From Comamonas sp. lk (lineage in GTDB: Bacteria; Pseudomonadota; Gammaproteobacteria; Burkholderiales; Burkholderiaceae_C), in assembly GCA_945925985.1 (NCBI GenBank), contig CAMELV010000007.1, positions 96,449 through 160,448 of the forward strand: 64,000 nt of DNA. Reading direction: 5' to 3'. Made by a program: the position numbers and the translations under genes. Below the pieces are notes generated by a model, which worked only from the letters and a program-made list of their open reading frames with translations, was not told the origin of the DNA and did not search any database. This document shows positions 1 through 8,183 of this stretch, piece by piece (position 1 is the first letter of the stretch; the number at the start of each line of letters is the position of its first letter).

Positions 1-2
1 AG

Positions 3-542
3 TTGCGAGACATCGCGCTGCTCGATTTCGATGGAAAAGTGATTGAATGCGAGACGCATGTCAGCCCCGGGCTGACATTCCATCACGGTATCTACAAGCA
101 ACGTCCGGATGTCCATGCCATCGTGCACACGCACGGCTTTTGGCTGACGGCCCAATCAGCATTTGGACGGCCGGTTCGCACTCTTCACAACCTGACCACC
201 TACTTTCATGGCCGCACGTGCATCAGCCCAAGCGATGATTTCACGGCCATTGGCCCGGCACTTGCCGCAGACGACGTCGCGATCATCATTCCCTGGCACG
301 GCGCCATCACGATCGGCAAAAATATTGGCGATGCGGCTGCACTGCATGTGACGCTGGACTATGCAGCTCGGCTGGACGTCACCATGCCAGCCACTGCGCC
401 AGAGATGCCGGACGCCCTGCGTGAAGAATTGGCCAGTGTGCTGCGCCGCGCCAACTACCTGGACTTAACCTGGAACCTGATCAGACGAAAAGGTGTGGAT
501 GCCTACGACGGCAAACGCGTGATTCCCGGTTTGGCCAATTAG
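3..542 (+). CDS. Class II aldolase/adducin-family protein (5' end outside window)
   Basis: The reading frame is open from the window edge, so the N-terminus is missing; 179 residues are visible. Two zinc-ligand histidines sit in VHTHGFW (visible residues 42 and 44) and a third in PWHGAITIG (residue 99), the spacing of the fuculose-1-phosphate aldolase fold. The position that holds the catalytic glutamate of FucA, 19 residues before the first histidine, appears to be glycine (SPGLTFHH). The protein may therefore act as a decarboxylase or epimerase-like enzyme, or on an unusual substrate. It lies 43 bp upstream of two TfdA-type dioxygenases on the same strand and probably shares their transcript. 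The family call is secure from the metal motif; the reaction is unknown. Confidence 0.8.
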   Translation: MRDIALLDFDGKVIECETHVSPGLTFHHGIYKQRPDVHAIVHTHGFWLTAQSAFGRPVRTLHNLTTYFHGRTCISPSDDFTAIGPALAADDVAIIIPWHGAITIGKNIGDAAALHVTLDYAARLDVTMPATAPEMPDALREELASVLRRANYLDLTWNLIRRKGVDAYDGKRVIPGLAN

Positions 543-585
543 CAGGCAGACAGCCATCCAGTCCAACCCAACAAGGAGATACTCA

Positions 586-1491
586 ATGAACACAATCCAA
601 GAGACCACAACTTCAAATGCCGCCCCTGGCGCATCACAGTTTGAGAGCCGCCCCATCGCGTGGCGCATCGGCAGCGAAATTATGGGTATCGACCTGAAAC
701 GCAGCGATGACATTTCGGACGAGAGCATTCGGGACATGTGGCAGTTGCTGGGCCAGCGTGGCATTCTGCTGTTCCGCAAACAAGGTCTGAACCACGACCA
801 GCACCTCGCGTTCACGCGTCGCTTTGGCGCGCTGGCAGTAACAGGGCTCACCAGCCGTTACGCGCCACCCGGCTACCCGGATATCTTTACCGTCACCAAC
901 ATCAAGACTGATGGCGCGCGCTCTGAAACCGAGAATGCGGCGCAGCAGTGGCATTCGGATCAGACATTTCTGCGGGTCCCGGCGCGCGCTTCCATGCTCC
1001 GTTGCGAGTTGGCGCCTCAGCATGGTGGCGACACCATGTTCGCCAATATGTACGCGGTTTATGAAGATTTGTCAGAGGGACTCAAGGCAACACTCGAACC
1101 CCTGAAAGCCTTTCACAGCCTGTTCAGCACCCGCTCAAAGGTCATGAAAGGCCGCAAGCCGCTGGGCGACGAAGAACTGATGCGGGTCGAGGGGGCTGTG
1201 CAGCCTGTCGTGCTTACACATCCAGATACCGGCAGAAAATCCTTGTACATCAACGAGCAATGCGTCGACCATTTTGAAGGCTGGACCATCGAAGAGAGCA
1301 AGCCTCTGCTCGAGTATCTGTACAACCTGACGTCACATCCTGCCTATACCTATCGGCACCGCTGGCAGCAAGGCGATATCCTGTTCTGGGACAACCGCTG
1401 CACGCAGCACTACGCGCCCTTGGACTACAACTTCGCCGAGTTGGATGCCCCCGAAAACCGCCGCCTGATGTTCCGCTCTACGCTGGCCTAA
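586..1491 (+). CDS. TauD/TfdA-family 2-oxoglutarate-dependent dioxygenase (copy 1)
   Basis: 301 residues, the usual length for the TfdA/TauD family of non-haem iron oxygenases, which hydroxylate a substrate while converting 2-oxoglutarate to succinate and CO2. The iron facial triad is visible as H123 and D125 in QQWHSDQ plus H275 in RCTQHYA. The arginine in RRLMFR near the C-terminus fits the 2-oxoglutarate carboxylate ligand. A ribosome site, AAGGAG, precedes the ATG. It is followed by a close paralogue at 1587-2498 (roughly two thirds identical by eye). Family relatives act on taurine, phenoxyacetates or aryloxypropionates; the substrate here is not determined by the sequence. Confidence 0.9.
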   Translation: MNTIQETTTSNAAPGASQFESRPIAWRIGSEIMGIDLKRSDDISDESIRDMWQLLGQRGILLFRKQGLNHDQHLAFTRRFGALAVTGLTSRYAPPGYPDIFTVTNIKTDGARSETENAAQQWHSDQTFLRVPARASMLRCELAPQHGGDTMFANMYAVYEDLSEGLKATLEPLKAFHSLFSTRSKVMKGRKPLGDEELMRVEGAVQPVVLTHPDTGRKSLYINEQCVDHFEGWTIEESKPLLEYLYNLTSHPAYTYRHRWQQGDILFWDNRCTQHYAPLDYNFAELDAPENRRLMFRSTLA

Positions 1492-1586
1492 GATTTCGCT
1501 GGAGGCAGTCCAAAGGCGAACGCTGCTGCTGATCAACTGCTTTTGCGGATACGGCAAGCCACATCGGCTTAACGAAAGAGACGCTT

Positions 1587-2498
1587 ATGCTACCCAATTC
1601 AGCCAGTGCTGAATCATTGACAGACCCAGTGTTGGCGTACCAGGTGCGCCCACTGTCATGGCGAACAGGCTCGGAAATCTTGGGACTAGACTTACGGTAC
1701 AGCGACAGACTTGCGGACTCCACCATAGCGTCCCTTTGGCAATTGCTGGGCGAACGGGGCATCCTGCTCTTCCGGGGTCAGTCCATGGACCATGACCAGC
1801 ATCTTGCTTTTACCCGTCGCTTTGGGCCACTCGCCAAAACGGGGTTGTTGGGTCGCCACGCCCCTCCGGGCTACCCGGATATCTTCACGGTGACCAACAT
1901 CAAGAAGGACGGCCAACGCTCGGAAACCGAAAACGCTGCACAGCAGTGGCATTCAGACCAATCTTTCTTGCCTGTTCCGGCCCGCGCCTCTCTGCTGCGC
2001 TGCGTACATACGCCACAATTTGGCGGCGACACCATGTTCGCAAACATGTACCAGGCGTATGAGGCCATGTCAGATGGTCTGAAGGCGACCCTAGAGCCGC
2101 TGCACGCATTGCATACGCTCTTCAGTACCCGCTCTCAACGCTTGAGCGGGCGCAAAGCCTTCAGTTCAGTATCGCCTGAGGAATTGGAGCGCATGAAGGG
2201 CTTCGCGCATCCGGTCATCCGTACCCATTCAGACACGGGAAGGAAGACGCTCTATGTGAGTGAGCAGATGGTGGACCACTTCGACGGTTGGAGCGTTGAA
2301 GACAGCGCACCACTGCTCGAATACCTGTTCGCTTTGTCAGTGCGCCCTGCTCATACTTACCGCCACCGTTGGCAACCGGGTGACATCATTTTCTGGGATA
2401 ACCGTTGCACCATGCATTACGCGCCCATTGATTACGATTTTGACGGTATGGATAGCCCAAGCAACCACCGGCTGATGTACCGCAGCACGCTCGCTTGA
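1587..2498 (+). CDS. TauD/TfdA-family 2-oxoglutarate-dependent dioxygenase (copy 2)
   Basis: 303 residues, with iron ligands H122 and D124 in QQWHSDQ and H277 in RCTMHYA. It is collinear with the preceding dioxygenase over nearly its whole length. The first ~20 residues differ and a few residues are inserted near position 193, so it is an old tandem duplication. The 95-bp spacer from copy 1 contains no gene. A purine-rich AAAGAGA sequence lies just before the ATG. The pair recalls the enantiomer-specific RdpA/SdpA dioxygenases of phenoxypropionate degraders, but that parallel is inference. The next gene, an alpha/beta hydrolase, starts 19 bp after the stop, suggesting one operon. Confidence 0.9.
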   Translation: MLPNSASAESLTDPVLAYQVRPLSWRTGSEILGLDLRYSDRLADSTIASLWQLLGERGILLFRGQSMDHDQHLAFTRRFGPLAKTGLLGRHAPPGYPDIFTVTNIKKDGQRSETENAAQQWHSDQSFLPVPARASLLRCVHTPQFGGDTMFANMYQAYEAMSDGLKATLEPLHALHTLFSTRSQRLSGRKAFSSVSPEELERMKGFAHPVIRTHSDTGRKTLYVSEQMVDHFDGWSVEDSAPLLEYLFALSVRPAHTYRHRWQPGDIIFWDNRCTMHYAPIDYDFDGMDSPSNHRLMYRSTLA

Positions 2499-2517
2499 GC
2501 AGAAACACCAGGGAGCC

Positions 2518-3402
2518 ATGATGTTCGAAGGTTTTCAGCGTAGAAAAATTGAGGTTGACGGCGCCACCATCAACTGCGTTTATGGGGGACAGGGTGACCC
2601 GGTCTTGCTGCTGCATGGTTATCCACAGACTCTAAGCGAATGGGCAAAATTAGCCCCCCTGTTGGCTGAACAGCATACCGTTGTTTGTGCCGACCTGAGA
2701 GGCTATGGCGACTCTTCCAAGCCCGTCGGTGCGGCAGACCACAGCAACTACAGCTTTCGCGCCATGGCCGCGGACCAGGTATCGCTGATGCGGACACTGG
2801 GACACGAGCGCTTTCATGTGGTCGGGCATGACCGTGGTGGGCGCGTCTCACACCGGATGGCATTGGACTGGCCGGATCAAGTACGCTCGCTCTCGGTTCT
2901 TGATCTCGTGCCTACCCACGCGCTTTACAACCAGACCAATCGCAAGTTGGCGGCCACCTATTGGCAATGGTATTTCCTACCCCTGCCGACGCCGTTTCCG
3001 GAACGGCTGATCGGTGCAGACCCAGACTACTATTTTGAAAACTGCCTGGTCAGTGTCGGCGGCAAAGGCCTGGACAGCTTTGACGCCGACATGTTGGCGG
3101 AATACCGCCGTTGCTGGCGTGATCCGGCCATGATCCACGCGTCCTGCTGCGACTACCGCGCGGGAGCCAGCGTCGATCTAGCCCATGATGAGGCCGATCT
3201 GCACGTCAAACTTGATTGTCCAGTTTTCGCTTTGTGGGGGGCCGATGGACTCATGTGCAAACTGATGGACATTGAGGCTGCTTGGAGGGCGAGATGCGCC
3301 AACCTTCGGGTAGACCAGGTCCCGGGAGGGCACTGGTTTCCCGAGCATGCTGCGGCGCAGACGGCCGCCAAGCTCATTGAATTTTTCCGGTCAAACGGAT
3401 AG
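2518..3402 (+). CDS. Alpha/beta hydrolase, haloacetate dehalogenase-like
   Basis: 294 residues with the alpha/beta-hydrolase fold. The nucleophile elbow GHDRGG gives an aspartate nucleophile (D105), as in haloalkane/haloacetate dehalogenases and epoxide hydrolases. R106 and R109 match the two carboxylate-binding arginines of fluoroacetate dehalogenase, D129 (LDLVPT) the acid, and H272 (GGHWFPEH) the base. The segment YWQWYFL contains W151 but has Q150 where the dehalogenase has its halide-binding histidine. That makes the dehalogenase label tentative; an ester or epoxide hydrolase acting on a carboxylate substrate is an alternative. It sits between the dioxygenases and an SDR in the same direction. 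Confidence 0.8.
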   Translation: MMFEGFQRRKIEVDGATINCVYGGQGDPVLLLHGYPQTLSEWAKLAPLLAEQHTVVCADLRGYGDSSKPVGAADHSNYSFRAMAADQVSLMRTLGHERFHVVGHDRGGRVSHRMALDWPDQVRSLSVLDLVPTHALYNQTNRKLAATYWQWYFLPLPTPFPERLIGADPDYYFENCLVSVGGKGLDSFDADMLAEYRRCWRDPAMIHASCCDYRAGASVDLAHDEADLHVKLDCPVFALWGADGLMCKLMDIEAAWRARCANLRVDQVPGGHWFPEHAAAQTAAKLIEFFRSNG

Positions 3403-3418
3403 CTGCAAGGAAACAACC

Positions 3419-4177
3419 ATGGCGATGAGATTTGACGGGAAAGTACTGCTGACGACCGGTGGCGGCTCGGGTTTAGCCGCGGCAGTGGCACGGCGGTTCG
3501 CCAGCGAAGGTGGGCGGGTTGCCGTGTTGGACCTGGATGGTGCACGCGCTACTGCCGTCGCCGCCGAATTGAAGGGCTCGCTCGGCTTGGCGGTGGATGT
3601 TGCCAGTGAAGATGGCGTGCGGGACGCCGTGGCCACGGTGCATCGGGAGATGGGGCGTATCGATTGCGTCTTCAATGCGGCAGGCCACGCCGACTTCGGC
3701 CCCATCGAAACGTGGACGCTTGAACGTTGGAACCGCATGATGGGTGTTCACGTTGGCGGCACTTTTCTGGTCTGCAAATATGTCTTGCCGATCATGCGCT
3801 CGCAAGGGGGAGGCTCGATTGTCAATGTGGCGTCCATAGCCGCCATGGTGGCGCAGCCCAACAATTCGCCCTACGGCGCGGCCAAAGGCGCTATCGTTGG
3901 GTTTTCCCGCCAACTGGCCTTAGAAGCAGCGCCCTTGGTACGGGTCAATGTCGTAGCGCCGGGCCGCATACGAACCGGCATGACCGTCCCCTTGTGGCAA
4001 CAGCGCGGCGGCGGCAATCTGGAAGCGGGTGTATCGCAGGCGGCCGTCCTCAATATGCTCAAACGTGTCGGTGAACCCGATGACATCGCCGGGCCGGTTT
4101 GTTTCCTGTTTTCGGATGACGCGGCTTTCATGACCGGAACCACATTGGTTCCAGACGGCGGTGAGACTGCGGTCTGA
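3419..4177 (+). CDS. Short-chain dehydrogenase/reductase (SDR)
   Basis: 252 residues if translation starts at the ATG at 3419, which follows a GCAAGGAAA ribosome site and gives the normal SDR N-terminus. A longer frame upstream overlaps the hydrolase gene and is unlikely. The Rossmann glycine motif is TTGGGSGLAAA, followed by NAAG, a catalytic serine in NVASIAAM and YGAAK with the Tyr-Lys pair. The C-terminus GTTLVPDGGETAV is typical. It probably oxidises or reduces an alcohol/ketone intermediate with NAD(P). It starts 16 bp after the hydrolase stop, and the next gene starts 2 bp after its own stop, so it belongs to the catabolic operon. Confidence 0.9.
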   Translation: MAMRFDGKVLLTTGGGSGLAAAVARRFASEGGRVAVLDLDGARATAVAAELKGSLGLAVDVASEDGVRDAVATVHREMGRIDCVFNAAGHADFGPIETWTLERWNRMMGVHVGGTFLVCKYVLPIMRSQGGGSIVNVASIAAMVAQPNNSPYGAAKGAIVGFSRQLALEAAPLVRVNVVAPGRIRTGMTVPLWQQRGGGNLEAGVSQAAVLNMLKRVGEPDDIAGPVCFLFSDDAAFMTGTTLVPDGGETAV

Positions 4178-4179
4178 CG

Positions 4180-5010
4180 ATGGGCGCGCAAACCGAGTTG
4201 TTCATGGGCCCGCGTGGCGGGATCGTGGCGATGGACTCCGCCTACGACGTCTGCAACGACAACTGTGATCGCGATGTGGTGATCAACGCCTCTTACTGCG
4301 GCGTTTTGCCCGCGCGTTTCATCGCGGCGCAGCGTCCGCGTGGAGCAATAGGTGTCGACTGCGGCGTGGGCCCTGCAGGGGCCTCTGTAGCCGGGCTGTG
4401 GTACTTGGAAGCCTTGAACATTCCAGCCGCTGCGGCGGACGTGAGCACCGTGCGTTTGGGTGACGGAGTTGACTTGTACGCCCAGGGCAAAATCAGTTTT
4501 GCCAACCGCCCGGCCATGGACTGTGGCGTTGTGCCGGGTATGCGGGTGCAGGACGCAGCACGTGCCATGCTGGATGGCACGCCCAGGTCGCCTTTAGCCT
4601 CTGACGTGACCAACCGCACGGTGATGCAAACCCATGCAGATGGTCGCCAAGTCATTTGCACCGATTCAATCGCCTTCGGTCTGCCTGAGGATATCCGCAA
4701 TGTGCTGGTGACCGCTGGTCATACGGGGCGTAGTGCCGTGCCCTACCTGCTTCGGGTTCGGCCGCACGGTTTTATCTGTTCTGACGGCGGCAAAGGCCGA
4801 GAGGACGCTGGCGTCGCCGGCTTGTTCATGGTCGAGCGGGAAGGCCTTGCAGGGGCGACTGTCGACGCACGCATCGCGCGCATGGGAGATGGCTTGAGCA
4901 GCTACAACGATGGCATCATCAGCGCGGCCAATGCACTGGCCAAAGCCGTCGGCGTTGAAGTCGGCATGACGGCGGCCGAAGCCGCCGCCAGGTTACTGCA
5001 GCGGCCCTGA
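4180..5010 (+). CDS. Unrecognised protein made of two tandem homologous halves
   Basis: 276 residues; I do not recognise the family. Residues about 32-130 align without gaps to residues 174-272 at a constant offset of 142. Matching landmarks include RPRG/RPHG, GVDCG/CSDGG, SVAGL/GVAGL, RLGDG/RMGDG, and a following YxxGxIS-like stretch. The protein is therefore a fused duplication of a ~100-140-residue domain. The first half is richer in cysteine (C25, C29, C40, C61, C115). There is no signal peptide or membrane segment. It starts 2 bp after the SDR stop, so it is translationally linked to the catabolic operon and may be an enzyme or binding protein of that pathway. Confidence 0.85.
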   Translation: MGAQTELFMGPRGGIVAMDSAYDVCNDNCDRDVVINASYCGVLPARFIAAQRPRGAIGVDCGVGPAGASVAGLWYLEALNIPAAAADVSTVRLGDGVDLYAQGKISFANRPAMDCGVVPGMRVQDAARAMLDGTPRSPLASDVTNRTVMQTHADGRQVICTDSIAFGLPEDIRNVLVTAGHTGRSAVPYLLRVRPHGFICSDGGKGREDAGVAGLFMVEREGLAGATVDARIARMGDGLSSYNDGIISAANALAKAVGVEVGMTAAEAAARLLQRP

Positions 5011-5016
5011 GGCCGC
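5001..5016. terminator. GC-rich hairpin at a convergent gene junction
   Basis: GCGGCC-CTGA-GGCCGC forms a perfect 6-bp stem with a 4-base loop that overlaps the stop codon of the duplicated-domain gene. It lies just before the stop of the convergent substrate-binding-protein gene. No T-run follows on either strand, so a classical intrinsic terminator is doubtful; it may be a 3' stability or Rho-assisted element. Confidence 0.35.
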
Positions 5017-5023
5017 ATGAAGG

Positions 5024-6151
5024 TCAGGGCGCTTGCGTAAACTTACCGTCCTTGATCGTGATCAAGATCGGCTCATAGGTGGGTTCACGCTCGGCCGCAA
5101 AGCTGAAGTTTCCTTTGCCGCTGCCCAGTACAACCGGAAAGTTTTTCGTCGCCACAATGGCATCCAGCAAGCTCTGCCGCGTCAATGGACCCTTGGCGGT
5201 GCTGATCGCGTGACCGTACAGGCGCCCGATGGTATAGCCCACCGCGTTCCACTGGTCTGGCGTAGCGTTGTATTTTTTCTGGAAGTTGGCTACGAACGAT
5301 TTCGCCAGGCTGTCGGTTCGAATCTCGGGGAAGGCGTCGGTCCCGACCAACACGCCTTCGACGGCTTTGCCGCCAATTCTCAAGAAACTTGCCGAAGCTG
5401 CCGCATTGTTGGCGACGAATTTCAGGTTGCTGGCGGCTCCAGCCTGTTTGGCCTGAAGAACGATATTGGCGGCTGCGGCGTCATTCATCGTGATCATCAC
5501 GACATCGGGCTTGAGGCTGGCAATTTTGGTCGACAAAGCAGAAAAATCTGTTTCCGCCATCAGCGCCGACTCTTCCGGCATCAAGGTCACCTTGCCCTGC
5601 ATCACGGTGCGTGCAACCTTGCTCTGCGCGGCTGCACCATCGTTATCGCGGCTCGCCACGGTCATGACCGTCTTGGGCTTGATGGTCTCCAGGGTGTAGT
5701 TGGACAGCACTGTCATCAAGGTGGTCGGCGAGTTCAATACACGATTCGACCAAGGGCCTGCTTTGTTGACCGCCGGTGTCACAGCAATGCCAAGCATAGG
5801 GATCTGAAGCTGATTAACCACCGGCGAGACCGCCAGCACCGTCGGGGACGCGCTGGGTCCTGCGATAGCCAACACCTTGTCCACTGTGGCCAGGCGATTG
5901 ACCAGCGTAATGGCCTGGTTGGTGTTGCTGCCATCGTCGACCACAATCAACTTAATCGTCCGCCCGCCGCCGAGTTCATTGCCCGCATTGATTTCATCGA
6001 CTGCGTGCTGCAGCCCCTTGACCGCAGCAGTGCCCACGAAGGCGTAGACACCCGTCAAGGAAACCGGCACGCCAATGGTAATTTCCTGGGCGTGAAGGGA
6101 TGATGCGCCAGTCGCGATCGCCACGGCGGTCATCAAGAATCGTATTTTCAT
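5024..6151 (-). CDS. Branched-chain amino acid-type ABC transporter substrate-binding protein (LivK-like)
   Basis: 375 residues from the ATG at 6151, which is preceded by GGAG 9 bases upstream. It begins with a clear signal peptide (MKIRFLMTAVAIATGASSLHA, cleavage near AQ). A longer frame would put five residues before it. The mature part starts EITIGVPVSLTGVYA, typical of periplasmic type-I binding proteins of the HAAT/Liv class. It should deliver ligand to the LivHMGF-like importer at 8184-11435. The gene is inverted relative to that importer, convergent with the upstream catabolic genes and divergent from the flavoprotein gene. Such proteins in catabolic clusters often bind aromatic or organic acids; the ligand is unknown. 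Confidence 0.9.
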   Translation of the reverse strand: MKIRFLMTAVAIATGASSLHAQEITIGVPVSLTGVYAFVGTAAVKGLQHAVDEINAGNELGGGRTIKLIVVDDGSNTNQAITLVNRLATVDKVLAIAGPSASPTVLAVSPVVNQLQIPMLGIAVTPAVNKAGPWSNRVLNSPTTLMTVLSNYTLETIKPKTVMTVASRDNDGAAAQSKVARTVMQGKVTLMPEESALMAETDFSALSTKIASLKPDVVMITMNDAAAANIVLQAKQAGAASNLKFVANNAAASASFLRIGGKAVEGVLVGTDAFPEIRTDSLAKSFVANFQKKYNATPDQWNAVGYTIGRLYGHAISTAKGPLTRQSLLDAIVATKNFPVVLGSGKGNFSFAAEREPTYEPILITIKDGKFTQAP

Positions 6152-6187
6152 AAGGGGTATCTCCAACGTTTAAAGTGGGCTAGGCCG

Positions 6188-6236
6188 TAGGTATTTTCCT
6201 GCAAAGAAGTGAGGTGTATCTAGGGGTTTCCCCAAG
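6188..6236. promoter_or_regulatory. Paired inverted-repeat elements in the divergent livK/flavoprotein promoter region
   Basis: CTAGGGGTTTCCCCAAG at 6220-6236 is an inverted repeat (GGGG-TTT-CCCC with flanking CT/AG). A weaker relative, TAGGTATTTTCCT, lies at 6188-6200, centred about 34 bp away, roughly three helical turns. A third relative sits at 7979-7995 before livH. The position between two divergent genes of the same pathway suggests an operator for a dimeric regulator. No regulator gene is visible nearby. Inferred from sequence symmetry only. Confidence 0.4.
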
Positions 6237-6344
6237 TAAGCGCCTCTGATTTAAAGGTGCTCCGAGCGGTCGGTGGCGCCAGTTTTCTGCTGCACATTTA
6301 AATGGCAATGCTGCAGAAATTTACACTTGTTACGGGACTCGAGC

Positions 6345-7982
6345 ATGGCAGAAAAGGCCGTCATCATCGTTGGCGCAGGTATTGGCGGCATGACCGCCGC
6401 GATCATGGCCGCCCAATGCGGCTTGAAAGTTACCCTGATTGAAAAAGGCGAGAAGGTCGGTGGCGCTGCCGCCTACTCCGGCGGACAAGTGTGGGTGGGA
6501 GCCAACCACGTGGCTCAGCGTCATGGCCTGCTGGACTCGATTGAGGACACACTCACGTATGTGAAGGCGGCCGCTGGCCGCGATGCCACCAGCGTCGATG
6601 CGGCGTTGTGCAAGCGCTGGCTCAGGGGTGCTGGCGATGCAGCACAGTGGCTTGAGCAAATGGGCGTCATTCGGTGGGAGCTGATACCCGACTACCCGGA
6701 TTACTACTATCCCACGCTGCCAGGATCGCGGGCCGCTGGCCGGTACCTCACCGGCGCGCCCTTTGACGGCCAAATGCTTGGCAAAGCGCTGGCCAGCTTG
6801 CATGTCAGTCCGCACTTCCCGATCGGCATCACCTACAGCGAAATGTTCGAATGGGGCGGTATGTCAAGCAAGTCCCGCTGGGATTGGGACCTGGTGGCTC
6901 GTCGCCGATCACAGGATATTCTCACGTTCGGGACCGGCATTGCCGCTGCGCTGTTCAAGGGTGTGCTGGATCGGCCTGTCGACCTGCGCTTGCAACATGC
7001 AGCAGTGGCCTTGCTGTCTGACAATGGTCGAGTCGCCGGGGTGCGCTGCAGCAGCCCACACGGTGTGGTGGAGCTTGAGGGCGCCGTCATACTGGCCACA
7101 GGTGCTCATGATTGGTCACCTGAGTATTCCAGGCGATTTACTGGCATTCCGCCCGAAGACGGTGGTAGCGTGACGCCCAGCACTATCTCGGGTGACGCAA
7201 TGACTCTTGCGGCCCCCCTAGGCGCTGCCATGACTGCCCTGCCGGCTTGGGCAGCCCCCGTGCTGCCAGGCTACCGCTTGGCGGATCCTGCCTTTGAGGG
7301 CGACACGGGATACCGCGCCTGCTTTGAGCATTGCCTGCCGCATTGTGTCTTGGTCAATCGGCGAGGGCACCGTTTTTGCGACGACTCCTTCCATTCAGCC
7401 ATCGTCGCCGAAGCCCTAAAGCACGATGTGGATGGCATGCCGGAGAACCTGCCAATTTTCATGATCTGGGACAGCAATCACCACGCCAAGTATGGGCTTG
7501 GACGAACCATGCCCGGCGGCGCATACCCACCCGGACTGGTCAGCAGCGCCTCAACGCTGGAGGGGCTGGCAGTTGCCCTGGGCATCAACGCAGTGGGACT
7601 GGAAGCCAGCGTGGCACGCTTCAACGCAATGGCCAAAGACGGTGTGGACACCGATTTCGACCGTGGGTCTAACCTCTCGGTACGGCGTTTTCGCGGCGAC
7701 TGGCACATGCCCCTCAACCCGAACATGGGGCCAGTGGACAAGGCGCCGTTCCATGGCATGCGCTTGCGGCTGCTCAACACCGGCATTGCGGCCGGCGGCG
7801 TCTGTGCGGACTCCAATGGTCAAGCACGACGAGCCGACGGTGGCGTGATCGAAGGGCTGTATGTCGTGGGTGAAAGCTCGGCGCGAGCCGCCGCCGGCGT
7901 GGGTTACAACAGTGGCTACAGCCTGAGCCGGGCCATGGCGTTTGGTTGGCTAGCCGCGCGGCACGTAGGCGGCCTGGTCTAG
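6345..7982 (+). CDS. FAD-dependent oxidoreductase, fumarate reductase/3-ketosteroid dehydrogenase type
   Basis: 545 residues from the ATG at 6345, which places the dinucleotide-binding motif VGAGIGGMTAA at residues 9-19 as expected. A frame extending 24 codons upstream adds an atypical N-terminus. LIEKGEKVGGAAAYSGG is the FAD-ribose/pyrophosphate region. The C-terminal GLYVVGESSARAAAGVG followed by YNSGYSLSRAMAFG is the second FAD contact of the FAD_binding_2 family. Relatives desaturate ketosteroids or reduce fumarate-like double bonds. No steroid genes are present, so the substrate is probably the pathway intermediate of this cluster. There is no signal peptide, so it should be cytoplasmic. 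Confidence 0.85.
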   Translation: MAEKAVIIVGAGIGGMTAAIMAAQCGLKVTLIEKGEKVGGAAAYSGGQVWVGANHVAQRHGLLDSIEDTLTYVKAAAGRDATSVDAALCKRWLRGAGDAAQWLEQMGVIRWELIPDYPDYYYPTLPGSRAAGRYLTGAPFDGQMLGKALASLHVSPHFPIGITYSEMFEWGGMSSKSRWDWDLVARRRSQDILTFGTGIAAALFKGVLDRPVDLRLQHAAVALLSDNGRVAGVRCSSPHGVVELEGAVILATGAHDWSPEYSRRFTGIPPEDGGSVTPSTISGDAMTLAAPLGAAMTALPAWAAPVLPGYRLADPAFEGDTGYRACFEHCLPHCVLVNRRGHRFCDDSFHSAIVAEALKHDVDGMPENLPIFMIWDSNHHAKYGLGRTMPGGAYPPGLVSSASTLEGLAVALGINAVGLEASVARFNAMAKDGVDTDFDRGSNLSVRRFRGDWHMPLNPNMGPVDKAPFHGMRLRLLNTGIAAGGVCADSNGQARRADGGVIEGLYVVGESSARAAAGVGYNSGYSLSRAMAFGWLAARHVGGLV

Positions 7983-7995
7983 GGATATCCCTTAT
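7979..7995. promoter_or_regulatory. Palindromic element upstream of the livHMGF operon
   Basis: CTAGGGATATCCCTTAT contains the perfect 12-bp palindrome AGGGATATCCCT at 7981-7992 and overlaps the stop codon of the flavoprotein gene. It resembles the 6220-6236 element (shared CTAGGG-NNT-TCCC core). It lies about 190 bp before livH, where a promoter for the importer could be. The intervening 8000-8183 holds only a weak 62-codon frame with no recognisable product. Confidence 0.4.
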
Positions 7996-8183
7996 GAATA
8001 CCCAACATAAAAACTTGCCCATTCGGCTACAGTTGCGCCTGTGGCACCCGCAGGCCTCCTGTCTGCACAGGGGCAGCGAACCACCAAGCTCTAAACGATT
8101 GATTTCCCCAGCCCACCCCACACCCTCGACCGTCGTGCCCAACTTGCGCGCAGGATGGTTGGCCTCAAGCAGGTCTGACTGAA

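Noticed and set aside
5033..6103. 356-codon plus-strand frame opposite the LivK-like gene
   Set aside because: Antisense shadow: its translation shows no family features, while the minus strand encodes a signal peptide and a clear binding protein.
7994..8182. Possible 62-codon gene just before livH
   Set aside because: No ribosome site, no recognisable domain and a shadow-like composition, although its stop lies 1 bp before the livH ATG.
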